Numbered from the stretch's first letter, positions 1-5,233 are shown. The stretch is DNA of 6,054 bases from Clostridiales bacterium (GCA_019421725.1 JAHZES010000008.1:14190-20243); one strand, 5' to 3'. Numbers and translations: made by a program. Notes: generated by a model not told the origin, from the sequence alone.

Positions 1-678
1 TAAGATCGAAAAGCTGATAAGCTTTCCCGGTTTGATCTTCTGAATATAATTATCCATCATATTGTTATTGATCAAAAATAACAGCGAAGCGCGCGTGCTG
101 GGAGAAATATAATCTACATTCTGAATGATTGCCATGGTATACGGGTATTTCTGCGAAACCTTGAGCGACTGCAGACTGATAAATTCAAAATACTGAGGGG
201 ACTCCAGCTTCTCCTGAAACAGCGCCTGGTCTGCAGGATCCTTGATCCCGATCAGGCTCATGATGATAGAGGTTTTGTTCCAACCCGGCGTGCTGATCAT
301 TTCGTCTCTCTTCGGCAATGCAAGAGAAACGGTGTCGGCTACCCCTGTGGTCGCGGAATAACTCCGCAATTCACGGGTCGTCTCCTGTTTTGTGCTGACG
401 GTAAAGAATTCATCGTAATACGGCCCTATGGAAACCGCATGGGCGTACCATGTCGTATTGCGAATCCGGACTCCGATCGTTTTGATCTCATCAAACTTCC
501 TGTCAAAGGTTCGCCGCATTACCTCAGCCCATTCCGAGTATTCCTCCTGCATGTTGTCTTTTACCTTGACGCACATTCGCTGGTACAGTACTCCTTCAAA
601 GACAGAGATGATCAAGCCGATCACAATAAAATAAGAAAGGAATATCTTCCGAAAAAAAGAACGTTTTAATAGAGACAT
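1..678 (-). CDS. Membrane-anchored sensor-type regulator, N-terminal part (gene runs off the left edge)
   Basis: The minus strand is open for 226 codons from ATG at 678 to the window edge, with no stop. The product begins MSLLKRSFFRKIFLSYF: a short basic cytoplasmic tail, then one hydrophobic helix at about residues 12-32. About 190 residues without further obvious membrane segments follow, and these should lie outside the cell. A Shine-Dalgarno AGGAGA (685-690) sits six bases before the ATG. This architecture is typical of clostridial membrane-tethered AraC-family regulators and of sensor histidine kinases, both of which often regulate neighbouring transport genes. The output domain lies outside the window, so the two cannot be told apart; I favour the AraC type because the N-terminal style resembles that family. 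The gene is divergent from the GDPD gene. The reading frame is reliable; the functional class is inferred. Confidence 0.75.
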   Translation of the reverse strand, partial: MSLLKRSFFRKIFLSYFIVIGLIISVFEGVLYQRMCVKVKDNMQEEYSEWAEVMRRTFDRKFDEIKTIGVRIRNTTWYAHAVSIGPYYDEFFTVSTKQETTRELRSYSATTGVADTVSLALPKRDEMISTPGWNKTSIIMSLIGIKDPADQALFQEKLESPQYFEFISLQSLKVSQKYPYTMAIIQNVDYISPSTRASLLFLINNNMMDNYIQKIKPGKLISFSIL

Positions 679-707
679 ATGCTTTCTCCTATCCTTAAAT
701 CAGAACC

Positions 708-730
708 GTTTTTCCGAGCGTCGGAAAAAC
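708..730. repeat. Perfect inverted repeat (10-bp arms, 3-base loop) in the sensor gene leader
   Basis: GTTTTTCCGA (708-717) and TCGGAAAAAC (721-730) are exact reverse complements around GCG. The repeat lies between the predicted start of the minus-strand transcript and its ribosome binding site at 685-690. It could be an RNA stem-loop in the leader (attenuator or stability element) or a protein operator just downstream of the promoter. No gene ends here, so an ordinary gene-end terminator is unlikely. Confidence 0.6.
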
Positions 731-769
731 AACCGGGTATTGCTGGTGCTCTTGACTTTGCTTTAGAAT

Positions 770-798
770 ATTATACCATTAACTTCACAATAAATAAA
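770..798 (-). promoter_or_regulatory. Sigma-A-like promoter for the sensor-type gene
   Basis: On the minus strand there is a perfect TATAAT (775 down to 770) preceded by TGG, which makes an extended -10 element. A weak -35 (TTTATT, 798 down to 793) lies 17 bases upstream. Transcription would begin near 763 and give a leader of about 85 bases containing the 708-730 stem-loop. The -10 is convincing and the -35 is poor, which is common when an extended -10 is present. Confidence 0.55.
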
Positions 799-822
799 AG
801 TATTTTATGAAAATTTTTTTAG

Positions 823-849
823 AAAAAAGACGCTCGTTTCGTCTTTTTT
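823..849. repeat. Inverted repeat with A/T tracts just upstream of the GDPD promoter
   Basis: AAAAAAGACG (823-832) and CGTCTTTTTT (840-849) form a 10-bp stem around a 7-base loop. The right arm ends three bases before the -35 of the GDPD promoter. The shape resembles a small terminator, but only four stem pairs contain G or C and no annotated gene ends here. It may insulate the promoter from readthrough or be an operator. Its loop region carries, in opposite orientation, the octamer CGAGCGTC also present in the 708-730 repeat. Confidence 0.5.
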
Positions 850-851
850 GC

Positions 852-880
852 TTGACAATCCGAACACAGAGTGGCAAAAT
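852..880 (+). promoter_or_regulatory. Sigma-A-like promoter for the GDPD gene
   Basis: A perfect -35 TTGACA (852-857) and a -10 CAAAAT (875-880) are separated by 17 bases, and TGG before the -10 makes it an extended -10. Transcription should start near 887, about 47 bases before the ATG at 934. This rules out an upstream start at 871, which would lie inside the promoter. Confidence 0.65.
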
Positions 881-920
881 TATTTCGATTCATAACACCG
901 TACCCGCCATCGGCGACCTT

Positions 921-927
921 AAGGAGG
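921..927 (+). promoter_or_regulatory. Ribosome binding site that decides the GDPD start
   Basis: AAGGAGG is a full consensus Shine-Dalgarno. It lies six bases before ATG 934 and directly abuts ATG 928, which is too close to use it. It therefore selects 934 over both 928 and the in-frame GTG at 871. Confidence 0.85.
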
Positions 928-933
928 ATGAGC

Positions 934-1722
934 ATGAGCAAAGAGAACTTCAGATTTCAGGCACATCGCGGCGACAGCGCATTCTTTCCGGAAAACACGA
1001 TCGCCGCATATAAAGCCGCCGTAGACCAGGGATATCAGGTCATTGAAATGGATACGAAATTTACGTCCGACAACGTCTGTATCTGTCTGCATGACGGCAC
1101 GTACAACCGTACCTGCCGGTTTGACGACGGCTCCGCTTTCGCCGAAAAAGTACCTGCAGAGGCACTGACCCTGGAACAGGCCAAGGCGCTCGATGCCGGT
1201 ATGTTCAAGGATGAACGCTTTCGCGGCACCAGAATCCCCACGCTCTCCGAGGCGCTGACCTTTCTTAAGGATAAAAACATAACTGTAAAGATGGACAGCG
1301 TTTTTCAGGAATTTACTCAGGAAAAATTTGAGATTTTCTGCGATACCATTGCCTCCGCCGGGATGGAAGACCGTATCGCCTTCACCTGCAAAACTCTGCC
1401 CTACTTCACCTATCTTGCAGAAAGGTTTCCAAAAGCTGAAATGCATTATGACGGAAGCCTCACTCCGGAAGCGCTGAGCATTACCTCCGCGCTTGCAGCC
1501 CAGCGGCTCACCCTTTGGGTCCCCTATGACAATCCCTCCACCGCGTGGTTCAGGGAACGCAAGGCAGACGCCGCACTTTGCCGTGAACTGCATCGGTACG
1601 GCCAGGTTGGGATCTGGCTGATCTCCGAGGTAGAGGAGCTTCGTGTTGCCGTTAACGAGTTCTGTGCCGATATCATCGAAACCAACGGTACGCTGAAGCC
1701 CGATGCTCTCAAACTGATTTGA
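934..1722 (+). CDS. Glycerophosphodiester phosphodiesterase family protein
   Basis: The 262-residue product matches the cytoplasmic GDPD TIM-barrel family in size and motif order. Enzymes of this family hydrolyse glycerophosphodiesters to glycerol-3-phosphate plus an alcohol. It has AHRG with H11 and R12, PENT at 19-22, the E38-x-D40 metal pair (IEMD), the second catalytic-type His in HD (53-54) followed by NRT, IPTLSEAL at 101-108, and a C-terminal IIETNG in place of the usual D-x-I-x-TN. There is no signal peptide. One thing is odd: the strand that normally reads I-E-x-K, where Glu is a metal ligand, reads V118-K119-M120-D121. The ligand is therefore either lost or shifted to Asp121, and the protein may be a variant with a different substrate. 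A consensus Shine-Dalgarno and promoter support the start. The MazG-like gene follows after 123 bases without an evident terminator, so cotranscription is possible. Confidence 0.85.
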   Translation: MSKENFRFQAHRGDSAFFPENTIAAYKAAVDQGYQVIEMDTKFTSDNVCICLHDGTYNRTCRFDDGSAFAEKVPAEALTLEQAKALDAGMFKDERFRGTRIPTLSEALTFLKDKNITVKMDSVFQEFTQEKFEIFCDTIASAGMEDRIAFTCKTLPYFTYLAERFPKAEMHYDGSLTPEALSITSALAAQRLTLWVPYDNPSTAWFRERKADAALCRELHRYGQVGIWLISEVEELRVAVNEFCADIIETNGTLKPDALKLI

Positions 1723-1782
1723 GCCTTATTTGCGGCGGGCGTTTATTCATCCGTTTCACTGCTTCTGCATGGAAAGCGGCCG

Positions 1783-1805
1783 CTGTTTCGAAAGCTTTCA
1801 AACAG
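1783..1805. repeat. Imperfect palindrome between the GDPD and MazG-like genes
   Basis: CTGTTT-C-GAAAG is followed immediately by its complement CTTTC-AAACAG, giving 11 paired positions with one bulged C. There is no T-tract after it, so it is a poor terminator. It could be an mRNA processing or stability hairpin or an operator. It ends 40 bases before the MazG-like start codon. I saw no convincing -35/-10 pair in 1723-1845. Confidence 0.4.
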
Positions 1806-1845
1806 GACTGCCGGTAAAAATTCAAAGACAGAGAAGAGGCTTTGC

Positions 1846-2517
1846 ATGAATACCTCCGGTAAAATCACGATTCGCTATCTACAGCACTACCTTGCCCAAA
1901 AAGATTGCAATAGGAACGACCATGGCGCCTATTCCTTAAAGCTGGCAGAAGAGATCGGCGAATTGGCGCGCGTTTTTGCAAGAGAGATCCCTCCCGCGAC
2001 CGAAAGCTCATTCAAGGGTTCCGCCGAAGAGGAATTGTGGGACGTGCTGTACTATACGCTCTGTATCGCCAACCTGCATCAAATTGATCTGGAGCCGTGG
2101 ATCTTACAAAAGGACCGTTACTATGCCGGGCTGCATTCCGGTCACAGACCTTTACAGCCGGACGTTCCGCCGGAATCGGAGGCTGCGCGCAAGGGCTGCC
2201 TGACTGTAAAGGGCTTGCAGCTCCATTTCCTGCAGCGTGCCGACGACCCGCGCGGCATTCTGTTTTATTTCTGCAAGCTCTGCGAAGAAATGGGCGAGCT
2301 AATTCGGGTTTTGATCCGCGGCCACGCCCCTGCTTCCGAGGAAAGCTTTTTAGGCTCTGCCGAGGACGCCCTGAGCGATATCGTTTCATATATTATGATC
2401 CTGGCAGATCTGCGGCAAACCGATCTGGAACGCTGGATCCCCTTTAAGGAAGCTTTGAACGCAAAAAAATGGAACCAACCTGTTCCCTTTGACCCGGAAG
2501 GATGGAATGGCAAATAA
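1846..2517 (+). CDS. Tandem MazG-like nucleotide pyrophosphohydrolase domain protein
   Basis: The 223-residue protein contains two copies of a MazG-type all-alpha unit, at about residues 10-93 and 120-209. Related enzymes hydrolyse NTPs to NMP and pyrophosphate using the metal-binding pattern E-x-x-E ... E-x-x-D. Copy 1 has KLAEEIGEL (E36, E39), FKGSAEEELWD (E63, D66), then IANLHQIDLEPWI. Copy 2 has KLCEEMGEL (E148, E151), FLGSAEDALSD (D178), then LADLRQTDLERWI. Aligning the copies residue by residue, E63 corresponds to A175, so copy 2 lacks one ligand. The linker at 94-118 is rich in Pro and charged residues. MazG-like domains usually dimerise; this may be a covalent pseudo-dimer. AGAAGAGG at 1832-1839 is a moderate Shine-Dalgarno. 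The true substrate is unknown. The family call is motif-based, with no database check. Confidence 0.8.
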   Translation: MNTSGKITIRYLQHYLAQKDCNRNDHGAYSLKLAEEIGELARVFAREIPPATESSFKGSAEEELWDVLYYTLCIANLHQIDLEPWILQKDRYYAGLHSGHRPLQPDVPPESEAARKGCLTVKGLQLHFLQRADDPRGILFYFCKLCEEMGELIRVLIRGHAPASEESFLGSAEDALSDIVSYIMILADLRQTDLERWIPFKEALNAKKWNQPVPFDPEGWNGK

Positions 2518-2524
2518 AGAAAAG

Positions 2525-2573
2525 CGGCAGCAAAAACAGGCAGTTCATTTTGAACTGCCTGTTTTTGCTGCCG
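2525..2573. terminator. Bidirectional rho-independent terminator with a 23-bp perfect stem
   Basis: The arms 2525-2547 and 2551-2573 are exact reverse complements around a TTT loop. An A5 tract (2532-2536) and a T5 tract (2562-2566) flank the inner stem AGGCAGTTCA, so the core has terminator form in both directions. A further outer CGGCAG/CTGCCG clamp closes the stem. The plus-strand exit has T-runs at 2581-2590, and the minus-strand exit reads CTTTTCTTTATTT. It lies between the stops of the converging genes at 2517 and 2602 and separates the left and right halves of the window. Confidence 0.9.
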
Positions 2574-2601
2574 ACGGCACTTTTGTTTTTCCCACAAAGC
2601 T

Positions 2602-3288
2602 TTATTCTTCTTTTGACCCCGTACCACGTGCGCCATTTCGAATGGCATCCAGATAATTGTACAGCGTAAATTTTGAGATCTGCAAAAAATCACAAACCCG
2701 CTCGTTGGACTTGCTGATCAAAAAGGCTCCCTTTCGGTCCAGAAAACGAAGAAACTCCATCTTCTGTTCCCTGTTCATTTCCTTCGGCTGGCAACCGATT
2801 TTATGAACGCCTTCATGAAACAGAAAATCGATGATCTGCGTGACATCGTTTACAAAGATCTCTTTGACCTCTTCTCTGGAAGCGTTTCCTGCGTCCCCCA
2901 TATCATACTGATTATATCCCTTTAAATATTCTTCAAAACGGATCGTCTCCGTAATGTCAAGATTCACGCATAACGAACCGATCACTTTTCCTTCGTCGTT
3001 ATGAAAATAAACGGAGGAAGACCGAAAAATTTTTCCGTCCCGTGTATGCAGCACATAATTGAACCGGTTTCCGCCCTGATCCGTTCCGCTGAGCACCTCA
3101 AGCCCCAGATTGGTCCCGCTATCTCCAACCTTTCTGCCCGTAAGGTAACCGTTGCGAATATCCACTATTGTGTGATTGTAATCTTTTGTAAGGTCATGCA
3201 GTACTACCTCACAGCGGGAACCAAACTGACGTTCCAGAAGATCCATCATGCTCCTGATAAGCTCTTCCTGTTCATAAATTGAATTCAC
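2602..3288 (-). CDS. YheO/DauR-type PAS-HTH transcriptional regulator, GTG start
   Basis: The 228-residue product begins NSIYEQEELIRSMMDLLE after the initiator. It shows the YheO-like PAS signature: FGSRCEVVLHDL (about 22-33), NGYLTGRKVGD, then the KIFRSSSVYFHNDEGKVIGS block and LCVNLDIT to about residue 115. The C-terminus holds the matching helix-turn-helix: NREQKMEFLRFLDRKGAFL from 172, then VCDFLQISKFTLYNYL (198-213) as the DNA-reading part. The relative DauR represses D-arginine catabolism genes. Here the gene is divergent from a D-amino-acid gene set, so it probably senses a D-amino acid or derivative and controls that operon. The GTG at 3288 is chosen because GAGGGGG lies seven bases upstream and the family normally starts close to the PAS domain. 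The in-frame ATG at 3363 lies inside the promoter -10. Whether it represses or activates cannot be read from sequence. Confidence 0.87.
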   Translation of the reverse strand: MNSIYEQEELIRSMMDLLERQFGSRCEVVLHDLTKDYNHTIVDIRNGYLTGRKVGDSGTNLGLEVLSGTDQGGNRFNYVLHTRDGKIFRSSSVYFHNDEGKVIGSLCVNLDITETIRFEEYLKGYNQYDMGDAGNASREEVKEIFVNDVTQIIDFLFHEGVHKIGCQPKEMNREQKMEFLRFLDRKGAFLISKSNERVCDFLQISKFTLYNYLDAIRNGARGTGSKEE

Positions 3289-3295
3289 CGTTTTA

Positions 3296-3302
3296 CCCCC
3301 TC
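3296..3302 (-). promoter_or_regulatory. Ribosome binding site that decides the regulator's GTG start
   Basis: On the minus strand GAGGGGG precedes GTG 3288 by seven bases. The upstream in-frame ATG at 3363 has only an A-run and GTATGTATA before it and no Shine-Dalgarno. Confidence 0.75.
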
Positions 3303-3326
3303 GGTGCAGATTTTTGATTTTTCTAA

Positions 3327-3340
3327 AAACGGTTCCGTTT
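3327..3340. repeat. 14-bp perfect palindrome in the regulator's leader, candidate autoregulatory operator
   Basis: AAACGG-TT-CCGTTT is a perfect inverted repeat about 15-30 bases downstream of the predicted transcription start of the regulator gene and upstream of its ribosome binding site. A dimeric HTH protein bound here would block early transcription, so autoregulation is plausible. That is an inference from position only. Confidence 0.45.
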
Positions 3341-3361
3341 GATTCAGGTGCTTTGCGTTCC

Positions 3362-3389
3362 ATTATACATACTTTTTTTTTGATGTCAA
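3362..3389 (-). promoter_or_regulatory. Consensus sigma-A promoter for the regulator gene
   Basis: The minus strand has a perfect TTGACA (3389 down to 3384) and a perfect TATAAT (3367 down to 3362) with a 16-base spacer dominated by an A-tract. Transcription should begin near 3355, leaving a leader of about 65 bases before the GTG at 3288. Both hexamers match consensus, so basal transcription may be strong unless repressed. Confidence 0.85.
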
Positions 3390-3501
3390 TACAATAAATA
3401 AGCGCTCCGCCGCCAAAAGCATTCTATCTTAATAACGCGCATTTGCGGCCGTTTGAAGCGATTTTAAATACTGAAAACAACCAAAGCGCTTCCTTTTCGT
3501 T

Positions 3502-3516
3502 AAGAATATTATTCTT
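3502..3516. repeat. 15-bp perfect palindrome upstream of the D-amino-acid operon promoter
   Basis: AAGAATA-T-TATTCTT is a perfect inverted repeat with a one-base centre. It ends 16 bases before the -35 of the operon promoter, a position suited to an activator. It is AT-rich, so some chance of coincidence remains. The most likely ligand, if it is an operator, is the divergent YheO-type regulator. Confidence 0.45.
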
Positions 3517-3532
3517 TTATCCACCAGACAGA

Positions 3533-3560
3533 TTGATTTTTTCAAACAATTAGTTATAAT
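3533..3560 (+). promoter_or_regulatory. Sigma-A promoter for the RidA / PLP enzyme / deacylase operon
   Basis: TTGATT (3533-3538) and a perfect TATAAT (3555-3560) are spaced by 16 bases. Transcription would start near 3567, about 48 bases before the ATG at 3615. The imperfect -35 suits a regulated promoter. It faces away from the regulator's promoter, with about 140 bases between the two -35 elements. Confidence 0.7.
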
Positions 3561-3614
3561 GTTGTTAGGTTATATTTTGCCTTCCATAATTCAAAAAAAG
3601 AAAGGATCTTTGCA

Positions 3615-4088
3615 ATGAAAGTTGAAACAAAGCTCGAAAGCTTGGGATTTACCCTTCCGGAACCGCCCCAGCGCGGCGGTGTTTACACCCCTGTGCGCGA
3701 ATTCGGCAACGGCCTTCTTTACGCTTCCGGTTTCGGTCCTGCCATTAAGGGTGTTACGCCTGTCCTCGGCAAGCTGGGGCAGAGCGTCACGCTGGAACAG
3801 GGGCAGGAGGTTGCCCGCTGCTGCACGCTCAATCTGCTGTCCGCTTTGAAGGCTGTCGCCGGCGACCTGGACAGAGTGAAGCGAATCGTTAAGCTTCTCG
3901 TCTTTGTTGCCTCGGACAATGACTTTTATCAGCAGCCGCAGGTCGCAAACGGCGCCAGCCAGCTGTTGGTAGACATCTTTGGCGAAGAGGTCGGCCTGGC
4001 CGCCCGTTCGGCCATCGGAGTCAATGTGCTTCCGGGCAACATTCCGGTTGAAATCGAAGCCGTCATTGAGCTGAAGGACGCAGAATAA
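3615..4088 (+). CDS. RidA-like (YjgF/YER057c/UK114 family) enamine/imine deaminase
   Basis: The 157-residue product is a full-length member of the RidA superfamily, of the longer form with an extended N-terminus (LPEPPQRGGVYTPVREFGN). It carries the YASGFGP strand (36-42), the helix region CCTLNLLSALKAVAGDLDRV (69-88) and the C-terminal signature AARSAIGVNVLPGNIPVEIE (129-148). R131 aligns with the substrate-binding Arg of RidA, and E146/E148 lie at the Glu-containing C-terminal strand. RidA-type enzymes hydrolyse reactive enamines and imines such as 2-aminoacrylate, released by PLP enzymes, to keto acid and ammonia. It acts in the cytoplasm, usually as a trimer with active sites between subunits. 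AAAGGA at 3600-3605 is the ribosome binding site. It is first in a likely operon, 56 bases before the PLP enzyme gene. Not every longer RidA relative is a deaminase, so the activity is inferred. Confidence 0.88.
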   Translation: MKVETKLESLGFTLPEPPQRGGVYTPVREFGNGLLYASGFGPAIKGVTPVLGKLGQSVTLEQGQEVARCCTLNLLSALKAVAGDLDRVKRIVKLLVFVASDNDFYQQPQVANGASQLLVDIFGEEVGLAARSAIGVNVLPGNIPVEIEAVIELKDAE

Positions 4089-4144
4089 CCCGATTCCTCG
4101 GCCCGCTGCAAACCGGACTCGCAAACGGAAGGGAATGATTTTAA

Positions 4145-5233
4145 ATGTATGATTACCTTGAAACGCCGGCCGTCGCTATTGAACTGGATATTGTGGAAAA
4201 CAACATCCGCTCTCTGGTGGAAAACGCAAAAAAGTACGGCATTGTGCACCGCCCCCATACCAAAACGCACCGCAGCGTTGAGCTTGCCCGGCTGCAGCTG
4301 AGCCTTGGCGCAAAGGGCATTACCTGCGCAAAGCTCGGCGAAGCCGAAGTTATGGCAGACGCCGGAATTTCGGATATTTTTATCTGCTACCCGCTGATTG
4401 GCCCGGAAAAGCTTGCGCGACTTGGGAAGCTGCTGATGAAAGCGAATATTTCCACTCTTATCAACAGTTTCGAAGGTGCCAGCGGCCTTTCGGAGTTGGG
4501 CGTATCTCTTGGAAAGGTGATCCCCGTGCGCATCGATCTGGACGGCGGACTTCGGCGCGGAGGACTTCAGCCCGGCGCGCCGGCGCTGGAATTTGCAAAT
4601 TCCGTCCGGGATCTGCCCGGAATCCGCATTGTCGGACTGATGTATTACGGCGGCCTGATTTATCATGAGAAGGACCGTGCAGGCATGGAGGCCATTGCGC
4701 GGAAGGAACAGAAAGAGCTGCTGGAAACGGCGGCATTGCTGCGCGCCAACGGGTTTACCATTGACGTTCTCTCCGGCGGTACGTCGTTTTCCGGCAAAAT
4801 GCCGGAGCTGTTGAACGGGATCACGGAAATCCGCTCCGGCCACTACATCTTTAACGACTGCGGGCAGCTTTTTTCGGGCTTCGCTTCGGAAGAGGACTGC
4901 GCGCTGCGCGTGGTCACTTCCGTTGTCAGCCTTGTAGACGAGCGCCATGCGATCCTTGATGCCGGCACCAAGGTCCTTACCAGCGACGGCTGCGAACGCC
5001 ATCCCGGTTTTGGAGCGGTCATCGGCCGGCCGGATATGGTGATCACCGCACTGAACGAGGAACACGCATTTCTGGAAAGCGAACAGCCGCTGAATCTTAA
5101 GATCGGAGATAAGCTTGCCATTATTCCGAATCACTGCTGCGTCGTCTGCAATATGTTCGACGAGGTCTGCGGAATTCGCGGCGGCAAGCTGGATCATATG
5201 ATCCGTATTGACGCACGCGGCAAGAGCGTTTGA
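4145..5233 (+). CDS. DSD1 / D-threonine aldolase-like fold-type III PLP enzyme
   Basis: The 362-residue product matches the alanine-racemase-fold family that includes D-threonine aldolase and eukaryotic-type D-serine dehydratase. It opens with LETPAVAIELDIVENNI, and RPHTKTH (36-42) gives K40 as the PLP-binding lysine. Then come ITCAKLGEAEVMADAGI (59-75), VRIDLDGGLRRGG (128-140), SGGTS (210-214, phosphate-binding type), TEIRSGHYIF (227-236) and the C-terminal PNHCCVVCN, whose H330 and C332 fit the metal-binding His-x-Cys. The segment often reading Y-x-G-H is YYGGL here, with Leu171 where His is common. The enzyme could dehydrate D-serine to pyruvate and ammonia or split D-threonine-type substrates into glycine and an aldehyde. 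The RidA-like neighbour favours a reaction that releases an enamine, but this is inference. GGAAGGG (4127-4133) is an adequate, slightly distant ribosome binding site. Confidence 0.87.
   Translation: MYDYLETPAVAIELDIVENNIRSLVENAKKYGIVHRPHTKTHRSVELARLQLSLGAKGITCAKLGEAEVMADAGISDIFICYPLIGPEKLARLGKLLMKANISTLINSFEGASGLSELGVSLGKVIPVRIDLDGGLRRGGLQPGAPALEFANSVRDLPGIRIVGLMYYGGLIYHEKDRAGMEAIARKEQKELLETAALLRANGFTIDVLSGGTSFSGKMPELLNGITEIRSGHYIFNDCGQLFSGFASEEDCALRVVTSVVSLVDERHAILDAGTKVLTSDGCERHPGFGAVIGRPDMVITALNEEHAFLESEQPLNLKIGDKLAIIPNHCCVVCNMFDEVCGIRGGKLDHMIRIDARGKSV

Noticed and set aside
428..669. Two short plus-strand frames near the left edge
   Set aside because: They are antisense to the longer minus-strand sensor-type gene and lack motifs.
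871..933. GTG at 871 as GDPD start
   Set aside because: It falls between the -35 and -10 of the predicted promoter; AAGGAGG at 921-927 selects ATG 934.
807..1013. 68-codon plus-strand frame starting at ATG 807
   Set aside because: It covers the hairpin and GDPD promoter, overlaps the real GDPD start in another frame and has no Shine-Dalgarno.
919..1593. 224-codon open frame antisense to the GDPD gene
   Set aside because: It is a mirror of the GDPD coding frame with no ribosome binding site or recognisable domain, whereas the sense strand has the HRG/PENT/E-x-D motifs and a consensus Shine-Dalgarno.
2265..2693. 142-codon minus-strand frame crossing the terminator
   Set aside because: It reads through the 23-bp terminator stem and overlaps both the MazG-like gene and the regulator's end; no motif supports it.
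3545..3566. AACAA ... TTGTT inverted repeat over the operon -10
   Set aside because: The arms are only five AT-rich bases with a 12-base gap, which is expected by chance in such a spacer.
3591..4124. 177-codon minus-strand frame over the RidA-like gene
   Set aside because: It is antisense to a well-conserved RidA-type protein and has no domain evidence of its own.
4135..4152. Five-codon mini frame overlapping the PLP enzyme start
   Set aside because: The purine-rich site is only one base from this ATG, so initiation is unlikely; it looks like chance.
3929..5197. 422-codon open frame on the minus strand, antisense to the PLP enzyme gene
   Set aside because: The plus strand carries clear family motifs throughout (RPHTKTH, SGGTS, PNHCC). 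The antisense product shows no recognisable domain and its length follows from the codon bias of the sense gene.
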